Notes: a model not told the origin generated them from the letters alone. 64,000 nt of DNA from Lachnospiraceae bacterium (GCA_014804755.1 JAAUZE010000027.1:1-64000); one strand, 5' to 3'; numbered from the stretch's first letter, positions 35,243 to 43,580 are shown. Numbers and translations: made by a program.

Positions 35243-36001
35243 CTAACTCTCCGCAAGCTCCGCGCGCCGCTTTTTGATGCCGTCAATAATATGCTTTTTG
35301 CATTCGATCGCTTTTTCCTGTGTCATAGCGGGAACATCTTTTAATTTATATTCCATACCGAGCTTGTCGTACTTGACTTTTCCCATTGTGTGGTAGGGCA
35401 GCACGTCGAGCGCCTTTAGGTTTGTCAGACCGCCGATGAAGTAGCCAAGCTCAAACAGGTATTTCGGATCGTCGGTGATGCCCGGAACAACGACATGGCG
35501 TATCCACATATCTACATGCTTGTCGGAAAGATATTGTGCAAAAGCGAGAATCCCGTCGTTGGGCTGCTCGGTCAGTTCTTTATGCTTTTCGGGATCGATA
35601 TGCTTAATGTCGAGCATGACAAGATCGATCAGCGGTGCAAGCTGATCCATCTTGTCGAGAAAAGCTTTGTTGTCGGGCTTAAAGGCGATGCCGGAGGAAT
35701 CAAGGCAGGTGTGGATATTCCTTTTTTTGCATTCCGTGAAAAGCTCGATCAGAAAATCCGGCTGCATGAGCGGTTCGCCGCCCGTTACGGTAATGCCCCC
35801 CTTGGTGTAGAAGCTTTTATTGCGCTCGTATTGTTCCAGGATTTCGGATACTTCCATTACGGTACCGCCCGTCATTGACCATGTATCGGGATTGTGGCAG
35901 TAAGCGCAGCGCATGGGACAGCCCTGAACGAATACGACAAATCGGGTACCCGGACCGTCAACGGTTCCGAAGGACTCCAGTGAATGAATTCTTCCGCTCA
36001 T
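35243..36001 (-). CDS. pflA: pyruvate formate-lyase-activating enzyme
   Basis: A 252-residue radical SAM enzyme that installs the glycyl radical on PFL. The cluster motif is CPMRCAYCHNPDTW (CxxxCxxC). It opens RIHSLESFGTVDGPGTRFV and contains GGITVTGGEPLMQPDFL. The length is normal. It is transcribed after the split pfl genes, separated from the glycyl-radical subunit gene by 174 bp that hold three hairpins. Confidence 0.96.
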   Translation of the reverse strand: MSGRIHSLESFGTVDGPGTRFVVFVQGCPMRCAYCHNPDTWSMTGGTVMEVSEILEQYERNKSFYTKGGITVTGGEPLMQPDFLIELFTECKKRNIHTCLDSSGIAFKPDNKAFLDKMDQLAPLIDLVMLDIKHIDPEKHKELTEQPNDGILAFAQYLSDKHVDMWIRHVVVPGITDDPKYLFELGYFIGGLTNLKALDVLPYHTMGKVKYDKLGMEYKLKDVPAMTQEKAIECKKHIIDGIKKRRAELAES

Positions 36002-36054
36002 AGTAAGATCCTTTCTGTAGAAAGATGCTGAAAAGATTGAAGTTTCTCAATGCC

Positions 36055-36176
36055 AGAAGAATCCGCCAAAGGCGGATTCTTCTGTAAATAATTGTGAAAA
36101 GGTGGAATTCTGTAACTCCAAAAGAAATGCCTTTGGCATTTCTTTGAAAGCTTGGCGCGTTTGCGCCATGCTTTTT
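36055..36176. repeat. three consecutive intergenic hairpins between grcA and pflA
   Basis: AGAAGAATCCGCC-AAA-GGCGGATTCTTCT (36055-36083), AAAGAAATGCC-TTT-GGCATTTCTTT (36121-36145) and AAGCTTGGCGC/GCGCCATGCTT (36148-36173) follow one another. The last has a T6 run on the plus strand only. For pfl transcripts on the minus strand they look like processing or attenuation hairpins that could lower pflA relative to pfl. Confidence 0.75.
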
Positions 36177-36418
36177 TATACAGCTTCGTGGAACGTACGG
36201 GAGATGACATCTGCCTGCTGTTCCGGTGTCAGCTTAATGAAGTTTACTGCGTAGCCGGATACACGGATGGTAAGCTGCGGATAGTTCTCCGGATGCTGCT
36301 GAGCATCAAGAAGTGTGTCTCTGTTTAATACATTGACATTCAAGTGATGTCCGCCTTTGGTTGCATAACCATCTAACAAATTTACTAAGTTTTCTACCTG
36401 TGCACTATTTTCTGCCAT
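36176..36418 (-). CDS. grcA: separate glycyl-radical subunit of pyruvate formate-lyase
   Basis: An 80-residue protein equal to the C-terminal glycyl-radical domain of PFL and to autonomous glycyl radical cofactor GrcA/YfiD. It reads [20 protein letters not shown], then [16 protein letters not shown] and [15 protein letters not shown]. Gly55 in RVSGYAV is the radical site activated by PflA. Its own AAAGGAGG and ATG show it is translated independently. The PFL core two genes upstream lacks this domain, so this is a required subunit here and not a repair spare as in Escherichia coli. Confidence 0.93.
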   Translation of the reverse strand: MAENSAQVENLVNLLDGYATKGGHHLNVNVLNRDTLLDAQQHPENYPQLTIRVSGYAVNFIKLTPEQQADVISRTFHEAV

Positions 36419-36451
36419 GGTAATATCCTCCTTTGATTAAAATCACGGTGT

Positions 36452-36649
36452 TTAACGATCCATGCCTTCCTGCATGGTTGGGATGCTGCATGCGAATGCG
36501 TTTTTGGAGCAGTCAACGCAGCCCATCGTCTCCACACTTTTGGCTTCATTGCTTGTTTCATCGACATCTACATTCACATGCCCGACGCCGTTTGTCATAC
36601 CGGCGTCGAGCTGTGCGATGAGATTATCGATCATTTGAGATTCATCCAT
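36452..36649 (-). CDS. 65-residue Cys-containing half-domain protein in the split pfl locus
   Basis: It starts MDESQMIDNLIAQLDAGMTN and continues GVGHVNVDVDET. This resembles the first 30 residues of the downstream glycyl-radical subunit ([20 protein letters not shown] and [10 protein letters not shown]). The RVSGY radical loop is missing. In its place is a tail with three cysteines (GCVDCSKNAFACSIP, C-x2-C-x6-C). The ATG at 36649 is chosen because GAGGG lies eight bases ahead; the ATG at 36664 has no site. It lies 18 bp after the PFL core and 33 bp before grcA. I infer a duplicated, diverged radical-domain fragment, possibly binding a metal or occupying the docking site. The function is unknown. 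Confidence 0.7.
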   Translation of the reverse strand: MDESQMIDNLIAQLDAGMTNGVGHVNVDVDETSNEAKSVETMGCVDCSKNAFACSIPTMQEGMDR

Positions 36650-36667
36650 TGCATGATCCCTCATCTA

Positions 36668-38707
36668 TTATTTGTTTAAGTCGAGTTCAATATCGCCTGC
36701 AAATACCTTATCCTCTTTGCCAAGCGCGCCCGGAATGATCGTGAAGGTATTGGAAATACCATCCTGCGCATCATTGAACGGAAGCTTGGATACGGAAGAC
36801 AGGGAAGCGACTGCACCATGCGTATCACGTCCGTGCATCGGATTTGCACCCGGAGCGAACGGCTGACCTTTTCTACGTCCGTCAGGCGTATTACCGGTTG
36901 CCTTACCGTAGGTCACGTTGGATGTGATCGTAAGGATGGACGTGGTAGGAATACCGTTTCTGTAGGTGTGATGTCTTCTGACTGCCGTCATGAACGTATG
37001 AACAACCCACTGTGCGATCTCGTCTACGCGGTCGTCGTCGTTGCCGTATTTCGGGAAATCACCGGTTGTCTTGAAGTCAACGATGATACCGTCCTCATCG
37101 CGGATCGGCTCAACCTTTGCGTACTTGATCGCGGAAAGGGAGTCAGCCACGATGGAAAGACCTGCAACACCTGTTGCGAAGTAGCGTTTTACGTCTCTGT
37201 CATGAAGAGCCATCTCTGCTCTCTCATAGCAGTACTTGTCATGCATATAGTGGATGACATTCAGCGTATTGACATAAACGTCTGCCTGCCACTCCATCAT
37301 ATCAACGAATTTGCTTACTACATCATCATAATCAAGAACATCACCCGTTACAGGACGATACTTCGGACCAACCTGCTTCTTGGTAACTTCATCCACACCG
37401 CCGTTTAACGCGTAAAGCAGACACTTTGCAACGTTTGCGCGTGCGCCGAAGAACTGCATCTCTTTACCGATGACCATGGAGGATACGCAGCATGCGATAC
37501 CGTAATCATCACCGTGAACAACTCTCATCAGATCGTCGTTCTCGTACTGGATGGAGGATGTCTTAATGGACATCTTAGCACAGTACTTCTTCCAGTTCTC
37601 AGGAAGTCTGGTAGACCAGAGAACCGTCAGGTTCGGCTCAGGAGAAGGTCCTAAGTTCTCAAGCGTATGCAGATAACGGAAGCTCATCTTTGTTACCATG
37701 TGACGTCCGTCAACACCGACACCGCCGAGGGACTCCGTTACCCATACCGGATCGCCCGCGAAGATCTGGTTGTACTCCGGTGTACGAGCGAATTTTACGC
37801 AGCGCAGCTTCATGATGAAGTGGTCAACGAACTCCTGAATCTGCTCCTCGGTAAACGTACCGTTTGCAAGGTCTCTCTGTGCATAGCAGTCAAGGAAGGT
37901 GGACGTACGTCCGAGGGACATTGCGGCACCGTTCTGCTCTTTTACGGAGCACAGATAACCGAAATAAGTCCACTGAATTGCCTCCTGTACATTGGCAGCC
38001 GGCTTGGAAATGTCGCAGCCGTAGGAAGCAGCCATCTCCTTCATCAGCTTTAATGCAACCATCTGCTCGGAAATCTCTTCGCGGAGACGAATGACCTCAT
38101 CTGTCATAACGCGTCCGGTCGAATCCTTCTGCGCCTGCTTATCCTCGATCAGTCTGTCGATACCGTAAAGAGCGACACGTCTGTAATCGCCGATGATACG
38201 TCCGCGTCCGTAAGCATCCGGAAGACCCGTGATGATGTGTGCGGAACGGCATGCTCTCATCTCTGCATTGTAAGCGTCGAAGCAGCCTGCATTGTGTGTC
38301 TTTCTGTGAGTGGAGAAGAACTCGGAAATCTCCGGGTCAACCTCGTATCCGTTGTCGGAGCAAGCCTTCTCTGCCATACGGATACCGCCGTAAGGCTGTA
38401 AAGAGCGCTTGAACGGCTTGTCAGTCTGGAAACCAACGATGGTCTCCTTATTCTTGTCAAGATAGCCCGGACCGTGGGAAGTGATCGTGGATACAACCTT
38501 CGTGTCCATGTCAAGAACGCCGCCCGCTGCGCGCTCCTTGTCCTGAAGGTCGCGAACCATTGCCCATAAGTCGTTGGTGTTCTGCGTAGGTCCTGCAAGG
38601 AAGGACTCATCCCCCTCGTACGGCGTGTAGTTTCTCTGGATGAAATCACGCACGTTGATTTCTTTGTCCCATTTGCCGCCTACAAAATCGTTCCATTCTG
38701 GTCTCAT
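36668..38707 (-). CDS. pflB: pyruvate formate-lyase catalytic core (C-terminally truncated, split enzyme)
   Basis: A 679-residue glycyl-radical enzyme core that converts pyruvate and CoA to acetyl-CoA and formate. The active-site cysteine pair is Cys406-Cys407 in [44 protein letters not shown] and [12 protein letters not shown] are conserved PFL strings. The protein stops at [20 protein letters not shown], right where usual PFLs (about 750 residues) begin the glycyl-radical domain, which is supplied by a separate gene. There is no frameshift relic: intergenic spaces carry ribosome binding sites. AGGAGGC precedes the ATG. Confidence 0.95.
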   Translation of the reverse strand: MRPEWNDFVGGKWDKEINVRDFIQRNYTPYEGDESFLAGPTQNTNDLWAMVRDLQDKERAAGGVLDMDTKVVSTITSHGPGYLDKNKETIVGFQTDKPFKRSLQPYGGIRMAEKACSDNGYEVDPEISEFFSTHRKTHNAGCFDAYNAEMRACRSAHIITGLPDAYGRGRIIGDYRRVALYGIDRLIEDKQAQKDSTGRVMTDEVIRLREEISEQMVALKLMKEMAASYGCDISKPAANVQEAIQWTYFGYLCSVKEQNGAAMSLGRTSTFLDCYAQRDLANGTFTEEQIQEFVDHFIMKLRCVKFARTPEYNQIFAGDPVWVTESLGGVGVDGRHMVTKMSFRYLHTLENLGPSPEPNLTVLWSTRLPENWKKYCAKMSIKTSSIQYENDDLMRVVHGDDYGIACCVSSMVIGKEMQFFGARANVAKCLLYALNGGVDEVTKKQVGPKYRPVTGDVLDYDDVVSKFVDMMEWQADVYVNTLNVIHYMHDKYCYERAEMALHDRDVKRYFATGVAGLSIVADSLSAIKYAKVEPIRDEDGIIVDFKTTGDFPKYGNDDDRVDEIAQWVVHTFMTAVRRHHTYRNGIPTTSILTITSNVTYGKATGNTPDGRRKGQPFAPGANPMHGRDTHGAVASLSSVSKLPFNDAQDGISNTFTIIPGALGKEDKVFAGDIELDLNK

Positions 38708-38788
38708 TTGAAATGCCTCCTATAAAAAATTTTTATACGGTTAAAAAACCGTTAGTTACGCATAAAAATATGCTTTCGATACACCATA

Positions 38789-38818
38789 ATTATAGGTTAA
38801 ATTTCATAGGAGAGTCAA
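38789..38818 (-). promoter_or_regulatory. sigma-A promoter of the pfl operon
   Basis: TTGACT (38818-38813) and TATAAT (38794-38789) on the minus strand are 18 bp apart. The 81-bp leader has a palindrome, ACGGTT-AAAA-AACCGT, at 38737-38752. Confidence 0.75.
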
Positions 38819-38826
38819 TAGAAGCA

Positions 38827-38846
38827 ATGTACTTTTTCGAGTACAT
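38827..38846. promoter_or_regulatory. inverted repeat upstream of the pfl promoter
   Basis: ATGTACT-TTTTCG-AGTACAT has 7-bp arms and lies eight bases upstream of the -35 box, an activator-like position. It also lies in front of the divergent DUF1858 gene. The regulator is unknown; it is not a Rex or Fnr consensus. Confidence 0.5.
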
Positions 38847-38941
38847 GAATAAAAAATTAATGGAAAAAATTGTGAAAATTGTGCAATATGTGTTAAGATA
38901 GGGACAGCACAAAAGGATGATCAAAAAAAGGAGGCATAGAT

Positions 38942-39136
38942 ATGGCACAGTTTACGAAGGACATGACGATTGGCGAGATGCTTCAGATGAATCCGGCGGT
39001 CGCACCGGTTCTGATGGAAGCGGGAATGCATTGCCTTGGCTGCCCGTCCGCACAGGGAGAGTCTTTGGAAGAGGCGGCAATGGTTCATGGCATTGATGTG
39101 GATGAACTGATGGGTAAGCTCGCAGAGCTGTCATAA
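38942..39136 (+). CDS. DUF1858 domain protein
   Basis: A 64-residue protein that is a single DUF1858 domain: [20 protein letters not shown], then [18 protein letters not shown], and [12 protein letters not shown]. The CLGC pair in the conserved HCxGC context is kept. The domain occurs alone or at the N-terminus of ScdA/RIC-type iron-sulfur repair proteins and hybrid redox proteins; the short form is of unknown function. It is divergent from pfl, and AAGGAGGC is upstream. Weak boxes TTGTGA/TAAGAT (38870-38899, 18-bp spacer) may be its promoter. Confidence 0.9.
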   Translation: MAQFTKDMTIGEMLQMNPAVAPVLMEAGMHCLGCPSAQGESLEEAAMVHGIDVDELMGKLAELS

Positions 39137-39158
39137 AAAGAACGCATAGCGTTCTTTT
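39136..39158 (+). terminator. hairpin after the DUF1858 gene
   Basis: AAAAGAACGC-ATA-GCGTTCTTTT begins at the stop codon. It is a near copy of the first hairpin after rpsR (AAAGAACGC-GAA-GCGTTCTTT). Confidence 0.75.
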
Positions 39159-39180
39159 GGGTCTGCGGATTCCTAAGTTA

Positions 39181-39215
39181 TAAGAAAAAAGAGCCCGACG
39201 GGCTCTTTTTTCTTA
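39181..39215. terminator. bidirectional terminator between DUF1858 and mecA
   Basis: TAAGAAAAAAGAGCCC-GAC-GGGCTCTTTTTTCTTA is a perfect 16-bp stem with T6 tracts in both orientations, between convergent genes. Confidence 0.92.
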
Positions 39216-39267
39216 TAGGGGGTCTCCCCTGTTGATTCGTAATGACCGAATTTCTGCATGGAAGCCG

Positions 39268-40038
39268 TTAAAAGGATTGCGCGACCGCTTCTACGGCATG
39301 CGACGGAATGATCGCATCAAAATGCTCCTCTAAAAAGGCAGAAGCGGAATGGGTCAGCCGTTCTCCTTTGCCGTATTCCGAGAGCGTATTGCATAAACGG
39401 TTAAACTCGGCGGGAGAGGTTTTCCCTTTCGAAACGACCAGCGAATACTGTCCTGTTATCGTATTCTTATATAAAGCGGTATCGGTACTGATGCCGCCCG
39501 CAAGCATCCGCGAAACCCTGATCAGATGATCCAGAGAGGAAAAGCTGTATAAAATGGAAATATCCGAATCAGCGTCTTCCGCAGCGGCAGCCGGCGTGTT
39601 GTCCTTTCCCTTATCGGGGAGTGCGGACGCGGCATTCTGCATCCTGCGGAACAGATCCAAAACATCTAAGGCCGTATCAGACAGGAACGATCCTGTGCTG
39701 TTGATGACGTCCATATTTTCTTCCTCGTAATCGTCGTCATCGTCGTGAATGGACGGCGCAAAATTGGAAAAACGTGTGTCGAGCTCCTCGGGATCCTCTA
39801 CTTTTGTGATGACTAACACAAGGCAGCCGGAGTTAAGGGGAATGGCCTCGATCATCAAAGGGATGTCCTCTGCCTCAAAGCCGAACTGGACAGACGCCTG
39901 CTGCATCATATCCCGAAAGAGCTTCTTGGTCTTGTCGGAGCCATATACTAATTCGCTGATCTTGATCTGCCTGTCTGCAAGGTCGTCGCTTGTCAAAGTG
40001 CAGCGGATCTGGTAGTCATTTACTTTTTCGATTTTCAT
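39268..40038 (-). CDS. mecA: adaptor protein MecA
   Basis: A 256-residue adaptor that delivers substrates to the ClpC/ClpP protease; in Bacillus it targets ComK. The N-terminal substrate-binding part begins MKIEKVNDYQIRCTLTSDDL and includes LFRDMMQQASVQFGFEAED and VLVITKVEDPEEL. An acidic linker (DDDDDYEEEN) separates it from the C-terminal ClpC-binding domain, YSFSSLDHLIRVSRML. No comK, clpC or clpP gene is in the window. The start is the ATG at 40038. Confidence 0.9.
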   Translation of the reverse strand: MKIEKVNDYQIRCTLTSDDLADRQIKISELVYGSDKTKKLFRDMMQQASVQFGFEAEDIPLMIEAIPLNSGCLVLVITKVEDPEELDTRFSNFAPSIHDDDDDYEEENMDVINSTGSFLSDTALDVLDLFRRMQNAASALPDKGKDNTPAAAAEDADSDISILYSFSSLDHLIRVSRMLAGGISTDTALYKNTITGQYSLVVSKGKTSPAEFNRLCNTLSEYGKGERLTHSASAFLEEHFDAIIPSHAVEAVAQSF

Positions 40039-40249
40039 TCATATCACATCCTATCTATCCATCAAAAACCATGCGATACTGCAAATTATCAGTAAAAGTA
40101 TCTTATACTGATTAGTTTATTAAGTCAAGAGCATGGCGTGACAGTTTATATTTTTTTTATGCGTGATAACGAAAAAATCCGCAGAAAATGCGTGTTTTAC
40201 CGCTATTTGGAAAAAATGAGCATTTTAAAAAATTTTGTCGAAAAAAGAC

Positions 40250-40278
40250 TTGTAAAAGCAAAACTACAAGTATATAAT
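40250..40278 (+). promoter_or_regulatory. strong predicted sigma-A promoter in the mecA-GH18 gap
   Basis: TTGTAA (40250-40255) and TATAAT (40273-40278) are separated by 17 bp. Transcription would begin near 40285, at the start of the possible structured RNA. Confidence 0.7.
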
Positions 40279-40284
40279 ATAGAA

Positions 40285-40430
40285 ACAGAGATGCCTCGGA
40301 CAATCCGTATCGGAGAGGAGGCAGATGTTTTTTTCATAGTCACATTCGTGACTCATACGTTCAAAATTATCTTTTTCCCATAGGAACCATTGTCTGTTCC
40401 ATCTTAGTATGGGATTGTCTTACAGGCTTA
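40285..40430 (+). ncRNA. candidate structured RNA
   Basis: Downstream of a good promoter, a long-range closing helix can be drawn: GCCT (40293)/AGGC (40424) plus GACAATCC (40299-40306)/GGATTGTC (40412-40419). Inside are hairpins AGTCAC-ATTC-GTGACT (40338-40353) and CCCAT-GGAAC/GTTCC-ATGGG (40377-40413). An alternative early hairpin, GCCTC (40293-40297)/GAGGC (40318-40322), followed closely by T7, would exclude the closing helix, as in an attenuator. The size and overall shape recall 6S RNA or a riboswitch, but I do not recognise a known consensus. Confidence 0.35.
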
Positions 40431-40760
40431 TGTGTCTGTTCGTAAAATAATTTTTTCCAATGAACGAAGAAAGAAACGAAATTCACGGTATAATTCAAAA
40501 TTTTTAGCAGGTAATTTTTTCCATCGGAACACTCTTTGTTCCGCAGGGAACGCTTTGCGTTCCTTTAAGTCAGATACCGTCCGGCATCTCAAGCAGAACT
40601 GTTTCACGTTCGTCACAGCGCGCCCGCGCTGCAATATCACGGGTTCCTTTTGGTCGGATGCGGGTGCGCCCTGATAGAAGCATATGGCGTTTACTGCCTG
40701 AACATGCAGGCGGTCACGGTTCGCATGGATCTGCCAAATCACAAAGGAAAGGAGATACAT

Positions 40761-40841
40761 ATGATAATTCGTACTGTTTTTACAAAAAGCAACATGGCGG
40801 ATCGTGCAGAATATCAGACAGCTTGGGAAAGAAAAGTCTGA
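40761..40841 (+). CDS. possible 26-residue small protein
   Basis: ATG to TGA reads MIIRTVFTKSNMADRAEYQT plus six residues. AAAGGAG stands seven bases upstream, a near-ideal ribosome binding site, which is the only reason to call it. There is no recognised family and no clear hydrophobic segment. It may be a leader peptide or a spurious frame. Confidence 0.3.
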   Translation: MIIRTVFTKSNMADRAEYQTAWERKV

Positions 40842-40910
40842 ATATGTCAAATTTGGTAATGACGTAAGTGCAATAGTCTGTTATAATAAGGGCGTTTGGA
40901 GGGAACAGGA

Positions 40911-42641
40911 ATGAAGAAAAAAATAATTCCGGTGCTCGTCGCAATCGCCCTTATTTGCGTGGTAGCGCTTGTGGCAATTGTACCTAAAATATTAGATCGC
41001 TACGCCTATTCGAAGGAGCGGGTCGATCTGACCGAATATTTTGAATGCGAGGGCAATGAGGCAAGGATCATGCATCAGGATACGCTGCTTACGGATCGCG
41101 CGCTTGTGCGGGACGGCGTTGTCTACTTTTCATATGACACGGTGGCGGCATATATGGAGGATCGCTTTTATTATAATGATATGGAGCACGCGCTGAAATA
41201 TACGCTTCCCGACCATGTGGAGACGGTGTTACTTGACACGAATGTCATAATAAAGACGACACCTGACATATCGGGACAGGCAGCCATGGAGAGCGAGACG
41301 CTGACCCATACGGCGGTGTTTGAGGAGGAGGGTACGCTTTATCTGTCAGCGGATTATGTGCAGCGTTACTGCGGCATGAGTTATACGCTGTACAGCGGCG
41401 AAGAACCGTACCGTGTACAGCTGTTTACCGAGGAGGATACGGTGACGACCGCGACCGTGAAAAAGGCGACGGCAGTCAGACGGCTCGGCGGCATTAAGAG
41501 CCCGATCCTTACGGATGTTGCGCAGGGAGACGAGGTTGTGGTGCTCAACCGGATGGAAACATGGGCGGAGGTAAAAACGAAGGATTGTGTGACAGGATAT
41601 ATCGAAGTCAAATATTTGGAAAATGAGCATGAGACGCAAAGGACGTCTGAAAGAGACTACGCGGACCCTGTTTATCCGCGGATCGCAAGGGATCATAAGA
41701 TCGTGATGGCATGGCATCAGGTCATGAATGCGGATGCAAACGGCACACTGAATGAGATGACGGTAAATGCAGGCGCGCTGAATGTGATCTCGCCGACATG
41801 GTTTTATGTGGGCGGCGGCGCGGACGGGGTATCCATTGATAATATTGCGACTGCCGATTATGTGGCGCGCGCGCATGAAAAGGGGCTTGAGGTATGGGCG
41901 CTCGCGGATGATTTTACCCGCTCGCCGGATATCTACGGTATCCTGTCGAGCAGCACGATGAGGGAAGCGCTGGAGCTGCAGCTTGTCAGTGCGGCGTTAA
42001 ATGCGGGTGTGGATGGCATCAATATTGATTTTGAGAAGATATCGAGGGAATGCGGCGAGCATTTTATCCAGTTTCTGCGTGAGCTGTCCATTTTGACGCA
42101 CAAGTATAACCTTGTGCTTTCCGTAGATAATTATGTGCCGGAAGGCGGCAGGGGACAGTATCATTTGGAAGATCAGGGGATCGTGGTCGATTATGTTGTG
42201 ATCATGGGCTATGACGAGCACTGGAACGGATGCAGCGAGGCGGGCTCCGTCGCGTCCATCGGCTTTGTGGAGCGCGGTATCAGCGACACGATCAACATTG
42301 GCGTTCCCGCGGATAAGATCATCAACGGCGTACCGTTTTTCACGCGCATCTGGTCTACGGACGGCGGCGAGGTGACGAGCAGCGCGGGCGGTATGCAGTG
42401 GGCAAAGGACTGGGTGAATAATTACGGCATCAATTTAATATGGGATGAGGTCACCTGTCAGTATTACGGCGAACTGACAAGCGGCGGCAAGCTTTATCAG
42501 GTATGGATGGAGAACGCGGATTCCATTCAGGTCAAGCTCAACGTGATGAATAGCTATGGCGTTGCGGGCGTTTCGGCATGGAAGCTTGGCTATGAGACGA
42601 CGGATATATGGGCGGTCATGGAGGCGTACGGAAATTCATAA
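40911..42641 (+). CDS. GH18-family glycosidase with SH3 domain, membrane-anchored
   Basis: About 576 residues. An N-terminal signal anchor (about 5-26) is followed by a region resembling a copper-amine-oxidase N-terminal-like stalk (about 40-170). A bacterial SH3 segment (about 185-240, ending VTGYIEVKYL) comes next, and then a GH18 TIM barrel. The catalytic DxxDxDxE motif is visible as DGINIDFEKIS. YVVIMGYDEHWNG and the C-terminal VSAWKLGYE are typical of SleL/YaaH-like peptidoglycan N-acetylglucosaminidases. The ATG at 40911 has GGAGGGA upstream. A terminator follows at 42681, then an amidase gene, so two wall hydrolases are neighbours. Confidence 0.87.
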   Translation: MKKKIIPVLVAIALICVVALVAIVPKILDRYAYSKERVDLTEYFECEGNEARIMHQDTLLTDRALVRDGVVYFSYDTVAAYMEDRFYYNDMEHALKYTLPDHVETVLLDTNVIIKTTPDISGQAAMESETLTHTAVFEEEGTLYLSADYVQRYCGMSYTLYSGEEPYRVQLFTEEDTVTTATVKKATAVRRLGGIKSPILTDVAQGDEVVVLNRMETWAEVKTKDCVTGYIEVKYLENEHETQRTSERDYADPVYPRIARDHKIVMAWHQVMNADANGTLNEMTVNAGALNVISPTWFYVGGGADGVSIDNIATADYVARAHEKGLEVWALADDFTRSPDIYGILSSSTMREALELQLVSAALNAGVDGINIDFEKISRECGEHFIQFLRELSILTHKYNLVLSVDNYVPEGGRGQYHLEDQGIVVDYVVIMGYDEHWNGCSEAGSVASIGFVERGISDTINIGVPADKIINGVPFFTRIWSTDGGEVTSSAGGMQWAKDWVNNYGINLIWDEVTCQYYGELTSGGKLYQVWMENADSIQVKLNVMNSYGVAGVSAWKLGYETTDIWAVMEAYGNS

Positions 42642-42680
42642 GACATGGAAAGATCTTAAGGCATGCGAAGAGAAAAAAAG

Positions 42681-42711
42681 CAGAATCCTGTTATGAGATT
42701 CTGTTTTTTTT
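42681..42711 (+). terminator. Rho-independent terminator after the GH18 gene
   Basis: CAGAATC and GATTCTG pair around a 9-nt loop, followed by eight T residues. It lies inside the open frame that precedes the amidase start. Confidence 0.85.
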
Positions 42712-42746
42712 CATATCCTGTTATGAGAGAGGACAGGAAGCGGAGC

Positions 42747-43553
42747 ATGACGGAGAAAAAAAGAAACACGCACAGCGGCGCACGGGCGTCTCATTCAGAA
42801 CAGCGATACCGGATATGGCTGCGGCGGATCAGGCGGCTTCGCGCCGATGTGGTCTTTGTTACGGCGGGAATCCTGCTGCTTGCGGCTGCAGCGATCGTGA
42901 CGACGCTTGAAAAAAAAGAAGCGGTAAAGACGGAGGAGACGATTGCGGACACGTCGGATATGGTGATCGTGATCGATGCCGGACACGGGGGCAGGGACAG
43001 CGGAAAAGTTTCCGTTGACCAAGTGACGTATGAAAAGGACATTAACCTTGCGATCGCCTACAAGCTCAAGAGCTATCTGGAGGCGGAGGGCATCACGGTC
43101 ATCATGACCAGAGAGACGGATGACGGGTTATACGTGGAAAGTGACAGCAATAAAAAGGCGGCAGATTTACGACGCAGGATCGAGGTCATTGAACGGGCTT
43201 CTCCCGTGCTTGTCGTCAGCATTCACCAAAACAGCTATCATGAAGCGTATGTGCGCGGCGCGCAGACCTTCTACTATACGACGAGCGAGGAGGGAAAACA
43301 GCTTGCGGAGATCATACAGGAGCAGCTATGTCTTTCGCTTGATCCTGAGAACGGACGCAAAGCGAAAGCAAATGACAGCTACTACCTGCTGAAAAAAACA
43401 TCTGTTCCGATCGTCATTGTGGAATGCGGATTTCTTTCCAATCCGGAGGAGGCCGCGCTGCTTACGACAGCGGACTATCAGGACCGCGTTGCGTTTCAGA
43501 TTCATCTCGGCGTCATGCAGTATTTAAATCAAAGCAAAAAAAGGTTATCCTGA
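42747..43553 (+). CDS. N-acetylmuramoyl-L-alanine amidase (Amidase_3, CwlD-like)
   Basis: About 268 residues. An N-terminal basic segment and a single helix (about 30-50) anchor it, and an Amidase_3 zinc hydrolase domain lies outside. It cuts between muramic acid and the stem peptide. Zinc ligands are visible: His in VIDAGHGGRDSG, Glu in YEKDINLAI and His in VSIHQNSYHE. The catalytic Glu is in IVECGFLSNPEE. The frame is open from 42663, but that covers the previous terminator, so ATG 42747 is chosen (a weak AGGAAG site upstream). Its stop lies in the following terminator hairpin. Confidence 0.9.
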   Translation: MTEKKRNTHSGARASHSEQRYRIWLRRIRRLRADVVFVTAGILLLAAAAIVTTLEKKEAVKTEETIADTSDMVIVIDAGHGGRDSGKVSVDQVTYEKDINLAIAYKLKSYLEAEGITVIMTRETDDGLYVESDSNKKAADLRRRIEVIERASPVLVVSIHQNSYHEAYVRGAQTFYYTTSEEGKQLAEIIQEQLCLSLDPENGRKAKANDSYYLLKKTSVPIVIVECGFLSNPEEAALLTTADYQDRVAFQIHLGVMQYLNQSKKRLS

Positions 43554-43580
43554 CGGCAGTGCCGCGGGATAACCTTTTTC
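43536..43580. terminator. bidirectional terminator between amidase and LytTR regulator genes
   Basis: AAAAAGGTTATCC pairs with GGATAACCTTTTT around a GC-rich loop. It overlaps the amidase stop codon and faces the convergent response-regulator gene. Confidence 0.88.

Larger units (their letters stand above)
40039..40910 (+). other. 872-bp intergenic region between mecA and the GH18 gene
   Basis: No convincing conventional gene. It holds a strong plus-strand promoter (40250-40278), a potentially folded transcript (about 40285-40430), two G/C-capped hairpins at 40523-40568 (GGAAC/GTTCC and GGAACGC-TTT-GCGTTCC), a possible 26-codon frame at 40761 with a good ribosome binding site, and a TATAAT at about 40884 before the GH18 gene. 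Confidence 0.6.

Noticed and set aside
36668-38707. PFL core as a frameshifted pseudogene
   Set aside because: Downstream pieces have separate starts with good ribosome binding sites, and the junction falls on a domain border, so an organised split is more likely than decay.
40321-40335. Minimal frame ATG-TTT-TTT-TCA-TAG after GAGGAGG
   Set aside because: Four codons only; the purine-rich stretch is better explained as part of the hairpin GCCTC/GAGGC.
40138-40383. 81-codon frame in the mecA-GH18 gap
   Set aside because: It spans the strong promoter at 40250-40278, has no ribosome binding site and shows no family resemblance.
40428-40850. 140-codon minus-strand frame
   Set aside because: No start signal, no recognisable domain, and it crosses two hairpins; likely chance.
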